Of a stretch of 54,386 nucleotides of DNA, positions 16,111 through 25,179 are shown piece by piece. The stretch's first letter is position 1. Each line of letters opens with the position of its first letter. The DNA comes from Clostridia bacterium (GTDB lineage: Bacteria > Bacillota > Clostridia > Oscillospirales > Acutalibacteraceae): the NCBI GenBank assembly GCA_017449935.1, contig JAFSYP010000082.1, positions 1 through 54,386 on the forward strand. The letters run 5' to 3'. The position numbers and the translations under genes were made by a program. The notes under the pieces are model-generated. The model did not search any database. It was not told where the DNA came from and saw only the letters and a program-made list of their open reading frames with translations.

Positions 16111-16139
16111 AATACACCCTATTCAATAGGGTTTGTCAA
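16111..16139 (-). promoter_or_regulatory. promoter with palindromic operator of the toxin-antitoxin locus
   Basis: TTGACA (16134-16139) and TGTATT (16111-16116) are 17 bases apart on the minus strand. The whole spacer is a palindrome (16116-16132, ACCCTATT C AATAGGGT). A repressor bound there would cover both promoter boxes. The natural candidate is the antitoxin encoded next to it. Confidence 0.75.
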
Positions 16140-16202
16140 GAGATTTAATCCGGAAGAAAAACTACAATGAATCGTGTAACCGCATAAAAAGTCCTGCCCG
16201 GT

Positions 16203-16544
16203 TCATTCCCACGTTTTCCAGACGTCCGGCGCGAAACCGACCGTGGCGGCTTTGCCGTTGCGGACGATGGGCGTTTTGAGGATCTGCTGATTTTCCAGCA
16301 CCTTGTCGAGCTTGGCGTCGGCGGTCAGATACCGCACCAGCGACAGCGTGTCCTGATCGCGGCATTTCTCGTCGAGCAGCGCCTCCAGCCCGCCGACCGC
16401 ACGGCAGACGTTCTGCAGCTCGCCGCGGCTCATGCCCTTCTCCGCGAGGTCGATGCGCTGGAAGGGGATGCGCCGCTCCTTGAAATAGCGTTCCGCTTTT
16501 TTGGTGTCGAAGCATTTTTTGGTTCCGAAGATCTGAATATTCAT
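16203..16544 (-). CDS. ArsC/Spx-family thioredoxin-fold protein
   Basis: 113 residues from the ATG at 16544, with GGAGGAAA upstream. The N-terminus reads IQIFGTKKCFDTKKAERYF, placing a single cysteine at residue 10 as in YffB and ArsC-like proteins. The later RYLTADAKLDKVLENQQ and the cis-Pro segment LKTPIVRNG fit the ArsC family. Members include arsenate reductases and Spx regulators. It lacks the CxxC of Spx, and no arsenic genes are near, so the reaction is uncertain. It lies downstream of the potD terminator. Confidence 0.82.
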   Translation of the reverse strand: MNIQIFGTKKCFDTKKAERYFKERRIPFQRIDLAEKGMSRGELQNVCRAVGGLEALLDEKCRDQDTLSLVRYLTADAKLDKVLENQQILKTPIVRNGKAATVGFAPDVWKTWE

Positions 16545-16556
16545 GTTTTCCTCCAC

Positions 16557-16589
16557 GTAAAAACCCGCCGCAGCCATGCCGCAGCGGGT
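16557..16589 (-). terminator. terminator of the potABCD operon
   Basis: ACCCGC and GCGGGT (16584-16589 and 16563-16568 on the minus strand) form a GC-rich stem followed by TTTTTA. It lies between potD and the ArsC-like gene. Confidence 0.75.
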
Positions 16590-16600
16590 CGTTGTTTTAA

Positions 16601-17662
16601 TCAATCCTTTTTGATGTCCGTCCAAAGATCGCTCTGAAGCTGGCCGATCTCCGGCGTAAGATTCAGGAACACTTCCGTATTCTGAAGCGTTTGCGTGTCC
16701 GGATAGACTACGGGGTTGCCGGTGATCGTCGGGTCCAACTGCGCCTTTGCGCCTGTATGCGGCGTGGCATACCCGATCACTTCCGCCGTCTTGACCGCGA
16801 CGTCTGTCTTCATCATGAAGTTGATGAACGCTTCGGCCACCGCCTTGTGCTGTGTATTCTTCATCACGCACATCGCGTCCACGAACATATTGGCGCCCTC
16901 TTTGGGGATGTAATACTCCACGTCGGGGTTTTCTTCCTGGATGATGAGCGCGTCGCCCGCATAGTACGCGGCGATTGCCGCTTCGCCGGCTTCCATCTTG
17001 TCAAAGACCTGATCCATCACATACGCCTGCAGCAGCGGCTTCTGCTGCCGCAGCAGCTCGGCGGCCTGCTTCCACTCGTCGGGGTTCTCGGAGTTGAACG
17101 AATAGCCCAGCTTCGACAGCGCCAGCGCGAACGCGTCGCGCGGATTGTCGAACGTGAGGATCTGATCCTTGTACTTTTCGTTCCACAGCAGATCGACGCT
17201 CTTGTCCGCGACGTCCGCCGGATCGACCATCGTCTTGTTGTACATGACGACCGTCGTGCCCCAGGTATACGGCACGGAGTATTTGTTTTCGGGATCGTAC
17301 GCAAGGCCCTTGTACTCCTCGCCGATATACTTATAGTTCGGAATGTTGGCGAAATCCAGCTCGGCGAGCAAGCCCTCCTCGATGAGCTTTCCGATCATGT
17401 AATCGGACGGCACCACGACGTCGTACGACGCGGCGCCGGAGGAAACCTTGGCATACATTTCCTCGTTGCTGGCATAAGTCGTATAGTTGACCTTGACGCC
17501 CGTTTCCTTCTCAAATTCGGGGATCACGGACAGGTCGATGTATTCGCCCCAGTTGTACACGTTCAGCGTAACTCTGCCGCTGCTGCCGCCGCAGCCCGCC
17601 AATGACAGCACGCCGCAAATGGTACACAATGCAAGAACGATCGAAAGAATTCTCTTTTTCAA
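16601..17662 (-). CDS. potD: spermidine/putrescine-binding lipoprotein
   Basis: 353 residues. The signal peptide ends in a lipobox (LSLAGC, cysteine near residue 24), so the protein should be lipidated by Lgt. The mature part follows PotD/PotF: LNVYNWGEYID, FEKETGVKVNYTTYASNEEM, VVPSDYMIGKLIEEGLL, VPYTWGTTVVMYN. It delivers polyamines to the PotBC permease. The start overlaps potC by 4 bases (ATGA). Which polyamine is preferred cannot be read safely. Confidence 0.95.
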   Translation of the reverse strand: MKKRILSIVLALCTICGVLSLAGCGGSSGRVTLNVYNWGEYIDLSVIPEFEKETGVKVNYTTYASNEEMYAKVSSGAASYDVVVPSDYMIGKLIEEGLLAELDFANIPNYKYIGEEYKGLAYDPENKYSVPYTWGTTVVMYNKTMVDPADVADKSVDLLWNEKYKDQILTFDNPRDAFALALSKLGYSFNSENPDEWKQAAELLRQQKPLLQAYVMDQVFDKMEAGEAAIAAYYAGDALIIQEENPDVEYYIPKEGANMFVDAMCVMKNTQHKAVAEAFINFMMKTDVAVKTAEVIGYATPHTGAKAQLDPTITGNPVVYPDTQTLQNTEVFLNLTPEIGQLQSDLWTDIKKD

Positions 17663-18459
17663 TGGTTTGCCTCCTTTTTATTCTCGCCGCTTCTGCGGAG
17701 ATTCACGATCACAAGCAAGATCATCACCGCCACGAACAGCAGCGTGGACAGTGCGTTGATCTTGGGCGAATAGGGACGCTTGGTCATGGAATAGATCGTC
17801 ACGGGCAGCGTCTGCGCCGTGGAGCCGGAATTGAAATAGCTGATGACGAAATCGTCGAGCGAAAGCGTGAACGCCATGATGAAGCCCGTCACGATGCCCT
17901 GGGAGATCTGCGGCACGACGACCTTCAGAAACGACTTGGCCGGCGGACAGCCGAGGTCCTGCGCAGCCTCGAAAATGTTTTCGTTGAGGCCCCGCAGCTT
18001 CGGCAGTACGGACAGCACCACGTAGGGGATGTTGAACGTGATGTGCGAGATCAGCAGCGTGCCGAAGCCCATTTCCATGCCGTTCATGCGTGTGACGAAA
18101 AACACGAACAGGATCATCATGGAGATCGCCGTCACGATGTCGGGGTTCGTCACAGGGATGTTGTTGACCGCAAGATACGCGCGCCGTTTCGCGCCGCGCA
18201 TGGCGTGGATGCCGACGCTCGCGAGCGTGCCGATCAGCGTGGCGATGATCGCCGAGAGCGCCGCGACCGCCAGCGAGATATACAGGCTCTTGAGGATCAC
18301 CTGATCCTGAAACAGCTCCGTATACCACCGGAAGGAGAATCCGCCGAACTGCGTGCGGCTTTTCGTCGCGTTGAACGAATAGACGATCATCACAAGGATC
18401 GGCGCGTACAAAAAGCCGAACACCAAAAAGTTATAGATCCGGGAGAGCACTTTCATCAC
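17659..18459 (-). CDS. potC: spermidine/putrescine ABC transporter permease
   Basis: 266 residues, six membrane helices of the ABC importer type. The inner-membrane loop contains FEAAQDLGCPPAKSFLKVVVPQ, the EAA motif that contacts the ATPase, and the C-terminal region has FTLSLDDFVISYF, typical of PotC. It overlaps both neighbours by 4 bases. Confidence 0.95.
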   Translation of the reverse strand: MMKVLSRIYNFLVFGFLYAPILVMIVYSFNATKSRTQFGGFSFRWYTELFQDQVILKSLYISLAVAALSAIIATLIGTLASVGIHAMRGAKRRAYLAVNNIPVTNPDIVTAISMMILFVFFVTRMNGMEMGFGTLLISHITFNIPYVVLSVLPKLRGLNENIFEAAQDLGCPPAKSFLKVVVPQISQGIVTGFIMAFTLSLDDFVISYFNSGSTAQTLPVTIYSMTKRPYSPKINALSTLLFVAVMILLVIVNLRRSGENKKEANH

Positions 18460-19289
18460 AGCATCCCTCCCGAAGTTTCATCCTTGTCGAAGTGGTTCAT
18501 GACCGCCATCGACAGCAGGATCAGGATCATCAGCACCAAAGACAGCGACGCGCCGATATTGTAATTGACGGTGCCGGTGTTGCCGAGGAAGTAGTTTTCA
18601 ATGATGTCGCCGATCAGGAACGTCTTGCCGCCGCCGAGGAGCTTGGAGATCACGAATGTGCTGACCGCCGGGACAAACACCATCGTGATGCCGGAAATGA
18701 TGCCCGGCACGCTCATCGGGAACAGGATGCGCCGGAATACCTGCGCACGGTTCGCGCCCAGATCCTGCGCCGCTTCGATCGTGCTTTGCTCGATCTTTGT
18801 CAGCACCGTGTAGATCGGCAGGATCATATACGGCAGGAAGTTGTAGACCATGCCCAGAACGACCGCGCCGTTCGTGTTGATCATCCGGAAGCCCTCGCCG
18901 CCGAGCATCCGCACAAAACGGTTGATAAGACCATTATTTTCCAAAATCGTCATCCACGCATAGGTGCGGATCAGAAAGTTCATCCACATCGGCAGCATCA
19001 CCAGCATCACCATCGTGCTCTGGCGGTGCGCCTTCATGCGGGAGATCGTATACGCCAGCGGATACGCCAGCAGAAGACAGATCGCCGTGGAGATCAGCGC
19101 CAGCTCGACCGAGACGCCGAACGTCTTTTTGTAGTCGACGATGGCCATGATGTTCTCCATGGTGAAGCGGCCGTTCGCGTCGGTCAGCGCATAGTACACG
19201 ACCAGCGCGATCGGTACCACGACGAAGATCAGCATCCAGAACGTGTAGGGCGCGGTCACCAGACGTTTCGTCAGAGAGTTACGGTTCAT
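18456..19289 (-). CDS. potB: spermidine/putrescine ABC transporter permease
   Basis: 277 residues with six membrane helices. The EAA motif is seen as [20 protein letters not shown]. The N-terminal [19 protein letters not shown] is typical of PotB. It pairs with PotC to form the membrane channel and overlaps potA by 11 bases and potC by 4 bases. Confidence 0.95.
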   Translation of the reverse strand: MNRNSLTKRLVTAPYTFWMLIFVVVPIALVVYYALTDANGRFTMENIMAIVDYKKTFGVSVELALISTAICLLLAYPLAYTISRMKAHRQSTMVMLVMLPMWMNFLIRTYAWMTILENNGLINRFVRMLGGEGFRMINTNGAVVLGMVYNFLPYMILPIYTVLTKIEQSTIEAAQDLGANRAQVFRRILFPMSVPGIISGITMVFVPAVSTFVISKLLGGGKTFLIGDIIENYFLGNTGTVNYNIGASLSLVLMILILLSMAVMNHFDKDETSGGML

Positions 19290-20418
19290 CCTCGTCGCCC
19301 TCCTTTTCGTAATTCACGTCGGAGAGCATCTCGATTTCGTCGCTGAACGTGCTGTAATCGCCGTACAGGCCGGAATATTTGGATTTCTTCATGATATGGA
19401 TCGCGTCCGGCTCGATGTAGATGCCGATGTGCGCGCCGGGCGCGACGTAGTCCGTGGTCTGGATCATCCACTTGAAGCCGTCCACGTCCACGATGATCTC
19501 AAAGTGCACGCCCTTGAAGGTGACGCTCGTCACGTCGCCGCAGATCATGCCCTTCTCGACCGGCACCACGTCCACGTCCTCGGGACGGATCACGACGTCG
19601 ACCGGCTCGTTCTGCGCGAAGCCCTTGTCCAGACACTCGAAGCGGTGGCCGGCAAACTCCGCGGCCAGATCCTCGCGCATCACGCCGTCGAGGATATTGC
19701 TCTCGCCGATGAAATCCGCGACGAACGCGTTCTTCGGCTCGTTGTAAATGTCGATTGGCGCGCCGACCTGCTGGATCACGCCGCCGTCCATGACGACGAT
19801 CGTGTCGGACATGGAGAGCGCTTCCTCCTGGTCGTGCGTCACATAGATAAACGTGATGCCGAGCCGCTGCTGGATGTTCTTGAGCTCCACCTGCATATCC
19901 TTGCGCAGCTTCAGATCCAGCGCGCCCAACGGCTCGTCCAGCAGCAGAACGCGCGGCTTCACCGCCAGCGCGCGGGCGATCGCCACTCGCTGCTGCTGCC
20001 CGCCGGACAGCGACTGGATGTTGCGTTTTTCAAAGCCCTTGAGGTTGACCAGCGCGAGCATCTGCGTGACCGTTTCGCGGATCTCGGCTTCCTTCTGCTT
20101 CTGTACGCGCAGACCGAACGCGATGTTTTCAAAGACGTTCAGATGCGGGAACAGCGCATAGCGCTGAAAGATCGTGTTGACCTGCCGCTTATGGGGAGGG
20201 ACGTTCGTCACGTCCCTGCCTGAGAAAATAACCTTGCCCGCGTCGGGAGCAAGGAACCCCGCGATGATCCGCAGCGTCGTCGTTTTGCCGCAGCCGGACG
20301 GACCTAACAGCGTGATGAATTCCTTGTCGTTGATATACAGATTCAGATCCTTGAGGATCTGCTCCCCTCCCAAAGCGATCGAGATGTTCTGAAGCTCGAT
20401 GATGCGGTTATTTTCCAA
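19279..20418 (-). CDS. potA: spermidine/putrescine ABC transporter ATPase
   Basis: 379 residues. Walker A is [19 protein letters not shown] near residue 38, the signature is [16 protein letters not shown], and Walker B is [17 protein letters not shown], with the H-loop in [14 protein letters not shown]. The C-terminal 140 residues form the TOBE regulatory region. First gene of potABCD. It energises polyamine uptake. The Met at 20418 follows GGGGAGG by a normal distance. Confidence 0.96.
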   Translation of the reverse strand: MENNRIIELQNISIALGGEQILKDLNLYINDKEFITLLGPSGCGKTTTLRIIAGFLAPDAGKVIFSGRDVTNVPPHKRQVNTIFQRYALFPHLNVFENIAFGLRVQKQKEAEIRETVTQMLALVNLKGFEKRNIQSLSGGQQQRVAIARALAVKPRVLLLDEPLGALDLKLRKDMQVELKNIQQRLGITFIYVTHDQEEALSMSDTIVVMDGGVIQQVGAPIDIYNEPKNAFVADFIGESNILDGVMREDLAAEFAGHRFECLDKGFAQNEPVDVVIRPEDVDVVPVEKGMICGDVTSVTFKGVHFEIIVDVDGFKWMIQTTDYVAPGAHIGIYIEPDAIHIMKKSKYSGLYGDYSTFSDEIEMLSDVNYEKEGDEDEP

Positions 20419-20492
20419 TTATGCTCCTCCCCTTCACACGGCGCTTTGCCGGACAGTATACGACCCCAGATTGATTCCAGTGTAGTAATACA

Positions 20493-20521
20493 AATATAGT
20501 GCGAATAGGGGAAAATGTCAA
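20493..20521 (-). promoter_or_regulatory. sigma-A promoter of potABCD
   Basis: TTGACA (20516-20521) and TATATT (20493-20498) are 17 bases apart on the minus strand. A leader of about 70 bases precedes potA. Confidence 0.8.
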
Positions 20522-20540
20522 TAAGTTTTGAAAAAATATC

Positions 20541-20591
20541 TTAAAAAAGAACGGCGGCACAGATCCGCATGGTATCGGAGCCGTACCGCCG
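20541..20591 (-). terminator. terminator after the DUF4956 gene
   Basis: An imperfect GC-rich stem that starts with CGGCGG and closes with CCGCCG (20552-20591) is followed on the minus strand by TTCTTTTTT. It closes the transcript that begins at the transhydrogenase operon. Confidence 0.75.
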
Positions 20592-20609
20592 AACTCATCG
20601 TGAAAGACG

Positions 20610-21324
20610 TTATTCCGAAAAGTTGCCGTTGTAGCTGACAAGCGACGCATAGGATACGCCGGGCATCCCGCCAATCTTCTGCATAAACGATTTCTCGCCC
20701 CGGTTCAGCCGCACCTCCAGGATCAGTTCCGTTTCCTCGCCGAGCACGGACGTCGATTTCAGCCGAAGGCGCTTGACGGATTTCTCGACAATACCGATGA
20801 TTTTGTTCTCCGTTTTCGGATCGTCAAACCGAACGATCAGCAAAAACGACTCCGTCACGTCCTTGCGCAGCGAAAACAGCAGCAAAAGTCCGCCGATCAC
20901 CGGCGCGCCGAGCAGCGCCAGCGGGATCAGCCCCGCGCCGCACAGAATACCCTCGGAGATCGCCCAGAAGAGAAAGACGATGTCGATCGGCTCCTTGATC
21001 GCCGAGCGGAAACGCACGATCGACAGCGCGCCGACCATGCCGAGCGACAGCACGACGTTGCTCGTCACGCCGACGATGATCAGCGCCGTGATCATCGTCA
21101 TCAGCACCAGAGACGCGTTGAACGATGCGGACGACCGCCGGATGCTTTTCTTTCTCCGTCGTGGAAATCATTTGTAAGTAGTGGGACGGATGGATGAACA
21201 GGTCGATCGTCATGACCTCCGGCGCCGGATAGTCATAGGCCGCGTCCGGTTCGGCAGAGACGATGCAGACCGCGCACGGAAGCAGAAAAAGGGCGCAGAA
21301 CAATACGGCGATCGTTCTCCGCAT
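20610..21324 (-). pseudogene. DUF4956-type membrane protein, interrupted by a frameshift
   Basis: Two overlapping frames make up one gene. The first starts at 21324 after AAAGGGG and encodes a signal-like N-terminus (MRRTIAVLFCALFLLPCAV) plus about 40 residues ending STTEKEK. The second carries the DUF4956 core: SFNASLVLMTMITALIIVG, LSLGMVGALSIVRFRSAIKE, a further helix pair, and a cytosolic tail. Removal of a single A from the AAAA run (plus-strand 21146-21149) joins them into a protein of about 237 residues, the expected family size. This is either a real loss of function or a homopolymer error in the assembly. DUF4956 proteins are polytopic membrane proteins of unknown role. The gene follows the transhydrogenase genes by 33 bases. 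Confidence 0.7.
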
Positions 21325-21357
21325 ACTCTGTCACCCCTTTCGTTTTTTCGTTACGTT

Positions 21358-23421
21358 TTATCCTCTGTCGACCGCGACGTTTTTCTTGCCTTCGCTCTTT
21401 TGATACAGCGCGCCGGTCGGGCAGACGTCGACGCATTTGCCGCAGCCGTTGCAGTTTGACAAGCCCAGCGGCACGCGGAACGCCGCGCCGACCTCCGTGG
21501 TGAAGCCGCGTCCGGCAAGTCCGATCGCGGAGAGCTTTTCAAGCTGGTCGCACGCGCGCACGCACAGGCCGCACAGGATGCACTTGTTGCCGTCGCGCAG
21601 GATGACGGCGTGGCTGTCGTCCTTCTTGCGCGTATTCTTTTCGCCGGCGTACGGCGCCGGATCGGCTTTGTACTCGCGCGCAAAACGAATGAGCCGACAC
21701 TGCGCGTAGTCGAGACAGCCGCACTCGAGGCAGCGCGACGCTTCCCTGCGCGCCGTTTCCTCGTCGAAGCCGAGCGCCATCTCCCTGAACGTATGCCTGC
21801 GTTCCTCGGGCGTCAGGACGGGCATGACGGCTCTGCCCTGCTTTGCGCGGTCGGCAAGGTCGGCCGCCGTGACTTCTTTTTCGCAGACAAACGGTTTTTC
21901 GTAAGCGATCTCAATGCCGTTCAGGTAAGCGTCGATCACATCGGCGGCCTTTCTCGCTTCGCCGACGGCGGCGATGGCGATATCCGCGCCCTTGTTCGAC
22001 ACGTCGCCGACGGCAAAAACGCCGTCAAGATTTGTTTTGAACGTCGCGGCGTCGGCCAGCACCGTGCCGCGTCCGGTCGTCTCGAGCGCTTCCAGTCCGG
22101 TAAAGTCCGTCTTCTGGCCGATCGCCATGATGACGGAATCGACCGCCAGCGTCTCAAACTTGCCCTCGATCGGAACGGGCTTCCTGCGTCCGGACGCGTC
22201 CGGCTCGCCCAATTCCATACACTGCAGGCGGATGGACTGCACCTTGCCGTCGCCGCAGATCTCGTCGGGGTTCGTCAGGAATTTGAACTGCACGCCCTCC
22301 TCGATCGCTTCCTCGATCTCGATCTGTTCGGCGGGCATTTCGTCGCGCGTGCGGCGGTAGATCACGTAAACCGTTTCCGCGCCGAGGCGCACCGCCGTGC
22401 GGCACGCGTCCATCGCCGTGTTGCCGCCGCCGCAGACGGCGACCGTTTTGCCGATCGCAGGCGGATCGCCCAGCGCCGTTTCACGCAAAAAGTCGATGCC
22501 GCCGAATACGCCGGCGAGATCCTCGCCCGCGACGCGCATCCTGCTGCTGACCCATGCGCCGGTCGCCGCGACGACCGCGTCATATTCTTTGCGCAGTTCG
22601 TCGAGCGTCACGTCTTTGCCGAGCATCGTATTCGTATGCATCTGCACGCCGATATCCGCGATCAGCGCGATCTCTTTATCCAGCACCGCTTTCGGCAGGC
22701 GGTACTCCGGGATGCCGTAGCGCAGCATGCCGCCGAGCTTCGGCATTTTATCGTAAATATGAACCTCGTGCCCTTTGCGGCGCAGATGATACGCCGCCGT
22801 CAGGCCGCCGGGTCCGCCGCCGATCACGGCGACGCGTTTGCCCGTATTGGGCGCGCAGTCGGGCACGAAAGGCATGTCCTGCAGATCCATGTCCGCGCCG
22901 AACGCTTTCAGCGCGGCGAGCGAAACGGGTTCTTCGACCAGCGCACGGCGGCATTTTTTCTCGCATGGATGCGGACAGATCCGCCCGATGGACGCCGGGA
23001 TCGGGATGACGTCCTTCATCGTTTTGGCCGCTTTGTGATACTCGCCGCGCGCGATCAGCGCCGCGTACTTCTGGCAGTCCGTCCCGCCGGGACACGCGAG
23101 CGAGCACGGCGCGACACAGTCGCCCGTGTGGTCGCTCAAAAGCATATCCAGCACGAATCTGCGCGAACGCGAGGCGCGCTCGGAATGCGTTTCGATCACC
23201 ATGCCGTCCGCGATCTTTGTCGCGCAGGCACGCATCAGCTTTGCCGACGCCTGTCCCATTTTGACCTCGCACACGCACAGTCCGCACGCGCCGTACGGCT
23301 CGATGCGTTCGTCGTGGCAGAGCGTGGGAACGTCTATACCATGCGCCTGCGCCAGTTCCAGGATCGTCTGGCCGGGGACAAAAGCAACTTCTTTTCCGTT
23401 CAGTAAGATCATCTTCGTCAC
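21358..23421 (-). CDS. StnC-like subunit: GltD/NfnB-type flavoprotein with extra iron-sulfur domains
   Basis: 687 residues. The N-terminal [2Fe-2S] ferredoxin domain has cysteines in PTLCHDERIEPYGACGLC. A GltD-type N-terminal cluster region follows (CSLACPGGTDC, ICPHPCEKKC). The FAD site is VIGGGPGGLTAAYHLRRKG near residue 195, and the NAD(P)H site is VCGGGNTAMDACR near 325. A two-cluster ferredoxin domain ends the chain (CILCGLCVRAC, CNGCGKCVDVC). The three-gene set with NuoE- and NuoF-like subunits matches the Sporomusa-type transhydrogenase StnABC, which couples NADH, NADPH and ferredoxin by flavin-based bifurcation. In Stn, this subunit is thought to carry the NADPH side. A hydrogenase or formate dehydrogenase partner is not encoded nearby, which favours transhydrogenation over H2 or formate chemistry. 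Confidence 0.8.
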   Translation of the reverse strand: MTKMILLNGKEVAFVPGQTILELAQAHGIDVPTLCHDERIEPYGACGLCVCEVKMGQASAKLMRACATKIADGMVIETHSERASRSRRFVLDMLLSDHTGDCVAPCSLACPGGTDCQKYAALIARGEYHKAAKTMKDVIPIPASIGRICPHPCEKKCRRALVEEPVSLAALKAFGADMDLQDMPFVPDCAPNTGKRVAVIGGGPGGLTAAYHLRRKGHEVHIYDKMPKLGGMLRYGIPEYRLPKAVLDKEIALIADIGVQMHTNTMLGKDVTLDELRKEYDAVVAATGAWVSSRMRVAGEDLAGVFGGIDFLRETALGDPPAIGKTVAVCGGGNTAMDACRTAVRLGAETVYVIYRRTRDEMPAEQIEIEEAIEEGVQFKFLTNPDEICGDGKVQSIRLQCMELGEPDASGRRKPVPIEGKFETLAVDSVIMAIGQKTDFTGLEALETTGRGTVLADAATFKTNLDGVFAVGDVSNKGADIAIAAVGEARKAADVIDAYLNGIEIAYEKPFVCEKEVTAADLADRAKQGRAVMPVLTPEERRHTFREMALGFDEETARREASRCLECGCLDYAQCRLIRFAREYKADPAPYAGEKNTRKKDDSHAVILRDGNKCILCGLCVRACDQLEKLSAIGLAGRGFTTEVGAAFRVPLGLSNCNGCGKCVDVCPTGALYQKSEGKKNVAVDRG

Positions 23422-23424
23422 CCC

Positions 23425-25179
23425 TTAACCTTTCTGCACCGCGCCGAAGCGGCAGACCTCGGCGCACTGGCCGCAGCGTATGCAGGCCGTATCGTCGATC
23501 ACAAACGGCATGCGCGCCTCGCCGGAGATCGCGCCGACCGGACATTTGCGGCTGCACAGCGAACAGCCGCGGCACTTGTCGGGATCAATGGCGTATTTCA
23601 CCAGCGCCGCGCATTCTCCCGCCGGGCAGCGCTTCTCGCGGATGTGCGCCTCGTATTCGTCGCGGAAGTAGCGAATGGTCGTCAGCACGGGATTGGGCGC
23701 CGTCTGTCCGAGACCGCACAGCGCGTTTTCTTTGATGCGCGCGCACAGCTCCTCCAGCAGCTCGATGTCGCCTTCCCGGCCCTCGCCGCCGCAGATACGC
23801 GTCAATATCTCGGACAACCGCTTCGTGCCGATGCGGCACGCAACGCATTTGCCGCAGGATTCTTTCGTTGTGAATTCGAGGAAGAATTTTGCCATCTGCA
23901 CCATGCAGGTGCTCTCGTCCATGATGACCATGCCGCCGGAGCCCATGATCGCGCCGGTGGCGGAAAGTTTTTTATAGTCGATGACCGTGTCGATCAGCGC
24001 AGCCGGCACGCATCCGCCGGACGGTCCGCCCAGCTGCACGCCCTTGAAGTTCTTTTCGCCGCGCATACCGCCGCCGACGTCGAACACCACGTCGCGCAGC
24101 GTCTTGCCCATCGGGATCTCCACCAGACCGCCGCGCTTTATCTTGCCGGTCAGCGCGAACACCTTCGTGCCCTTGCTGTCTTCGGTGCCCATGGCGGCAA
24201 ACGCCGCGCCGCCGTTCTGCAATATCCACGCCACGTTGGCGAACGTCTCGACGTTGTTGATGTTGGAGGGCTTTCGCCAATAGCCGGACTGCGCCGGGAA
24301 CGGCGGCTTTAAGCGCGGCATCCCGCGCTGTCCCTCCAGCGATTCGATCAGCGCCGTCTCCTCGCCGCAGACGAACGCGCCGGCGCCCGCCTTGATGCGG
24401 AAATCGCACGAAAAGTCCGTGCCGAAAATATGCGCGCCGATATAGCCCGCCGCCTTCGCGTCGGCGATGGCTTTTTCGAGACGTTTGATCGCCAGCGGGT
24501 ATTCCGCGCGGACGTAGACGATCGCCTCCTGGGCGCCGATGGCGTACGCGCCGATGAGCATCCCTTCGATCAGCGCGTGCGGATCGCCCTCGATGACGGC
24601 TCTGTCCATGAACGCGCCGGGATCGCCCTCGTCGGCGTTGCAGATCAGATACTTCGGGCTGCCTTCGCTCTGCCGCGCCGCGTTCCATTTGAACCACGTC
24701 GGAAAGCCGGCGCCGCCGCGTCCGGCAAGACCGGAAATCTTGATCTCCTCGATGACCTGTTCGGGCGTCCTGTTCGTGACAGCCTCCCGCAGCGCGGCAT
24801 ACCCCTTATGCGCCACGGCGTCCTCAAGACTTTCCGGATCGATCAGACCGCAGTTGCGCAGCGCGATGCGCGTCTGCTTTTCGAGAAACGCGCTGTCTTC
24901 GTCGGCGATCTTCAGCCGCGCGACGGCGCGCTCGTCGCCCGTTTGCAGGAATTCGCCGATCGCGGCGGCGTCCTGCGGCTGCACGCACACAAGACGCGTC
25001 AGCTTTTCATCCTCGTAAATATCGACGATCGGCTCCAAAAAGCACATGCCGATACAGCCCGTTACGCTGACGCGCGCGTCGACGTGTTTCTCCGCGATCG
25101 CGTTTTGCAGCGCCTCATATACCTTGCCCGCTCCGGCGGAAATGCCGCAGGAGCCCTGGCCGACCATGATCTTAAACAT
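23425..25179 (-). CDS. StnB/NuoF-like NADH-binding flavoprotein subunit
   Basis: 584 residues. An N-terminal thioredoxin-like [2Fe-2S] domain has cysteines in GQGSCGISAG and TGCIGMCFLEP. The FMN and NADH site is GLAGRGGAGFPTWFKWN and NADEGDPGAFMDRAVIEGDP. A [4Fe-4S] site is ESCGKCVACRIGTKR, and two C-terminal ferredoxin-type clusters are CRGCSLCSRKCP and CIRCGQCAEVC. This is the architecture of HydB/NuoF-type subunits of electron-bifurcating complexes, in which FMN is the branching site. It overlaps the NuoE-like gene by 8 bases and ends 3 bases before the next start. Confidence 0.9.
   Translation of the reverse strand: MFKIMVGQGSCGISAGAGKVYEALQNAIAEKHVDARVSVTGCIGMCFLEPIVDIYEDEKLTRLVCVQPQDAAAIGEFLQTGDERAVARLKIADEDSAFLEKQTRIALRNCGLIDPESLEDAVAHKGYAALREAVTNRTPEQVIEEIKISGLAGRGGAGFPTWFKWNAARQSEGSPKYLICNADEGDPGAFMDRAVIEGDPHALIEGMLIGAYAIGAQEAIVYVRAEYPLAIKRLEKAIADAKAAGYIGAHIFGTDFSCDFRIKAGAGAFVCGEETALIESLEGQRGMPRLKPPFPAQSGYWRKPSNINNVETFANVAWILQNGGAAFAAMGTEDSKGTKVFALTGKIKRGGLVEIPMGKTLRDVVFDVGGGMRGEKNFKGVQLGGPSGGCVPAALIDTVIDYKKLSATGAIMGSGGMVIMDESTCMVQMAKFFLEFTTKESCGKCVACRIGTKRLSEILTRICGGEGREGDIELLEELCARIKENALCGLGQTAPNPVLTTIRYFRDEYEAHIREKRCPAGECAALVKYAIDPDKCRGCSLCSRKCPVGAISGEARMPFVIDDTACIRCGQCAEVCRFGAVQKG

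Noticed and set aside
21146-21156. Programmed ribosomal frameshift in the DUF4956 gene
   Set aside because: The A-rich stretch looks slippery, but the needed shift is +1 (or -2), not the common -1, and no stimulatory stem is evident. A simple indel is more likely.
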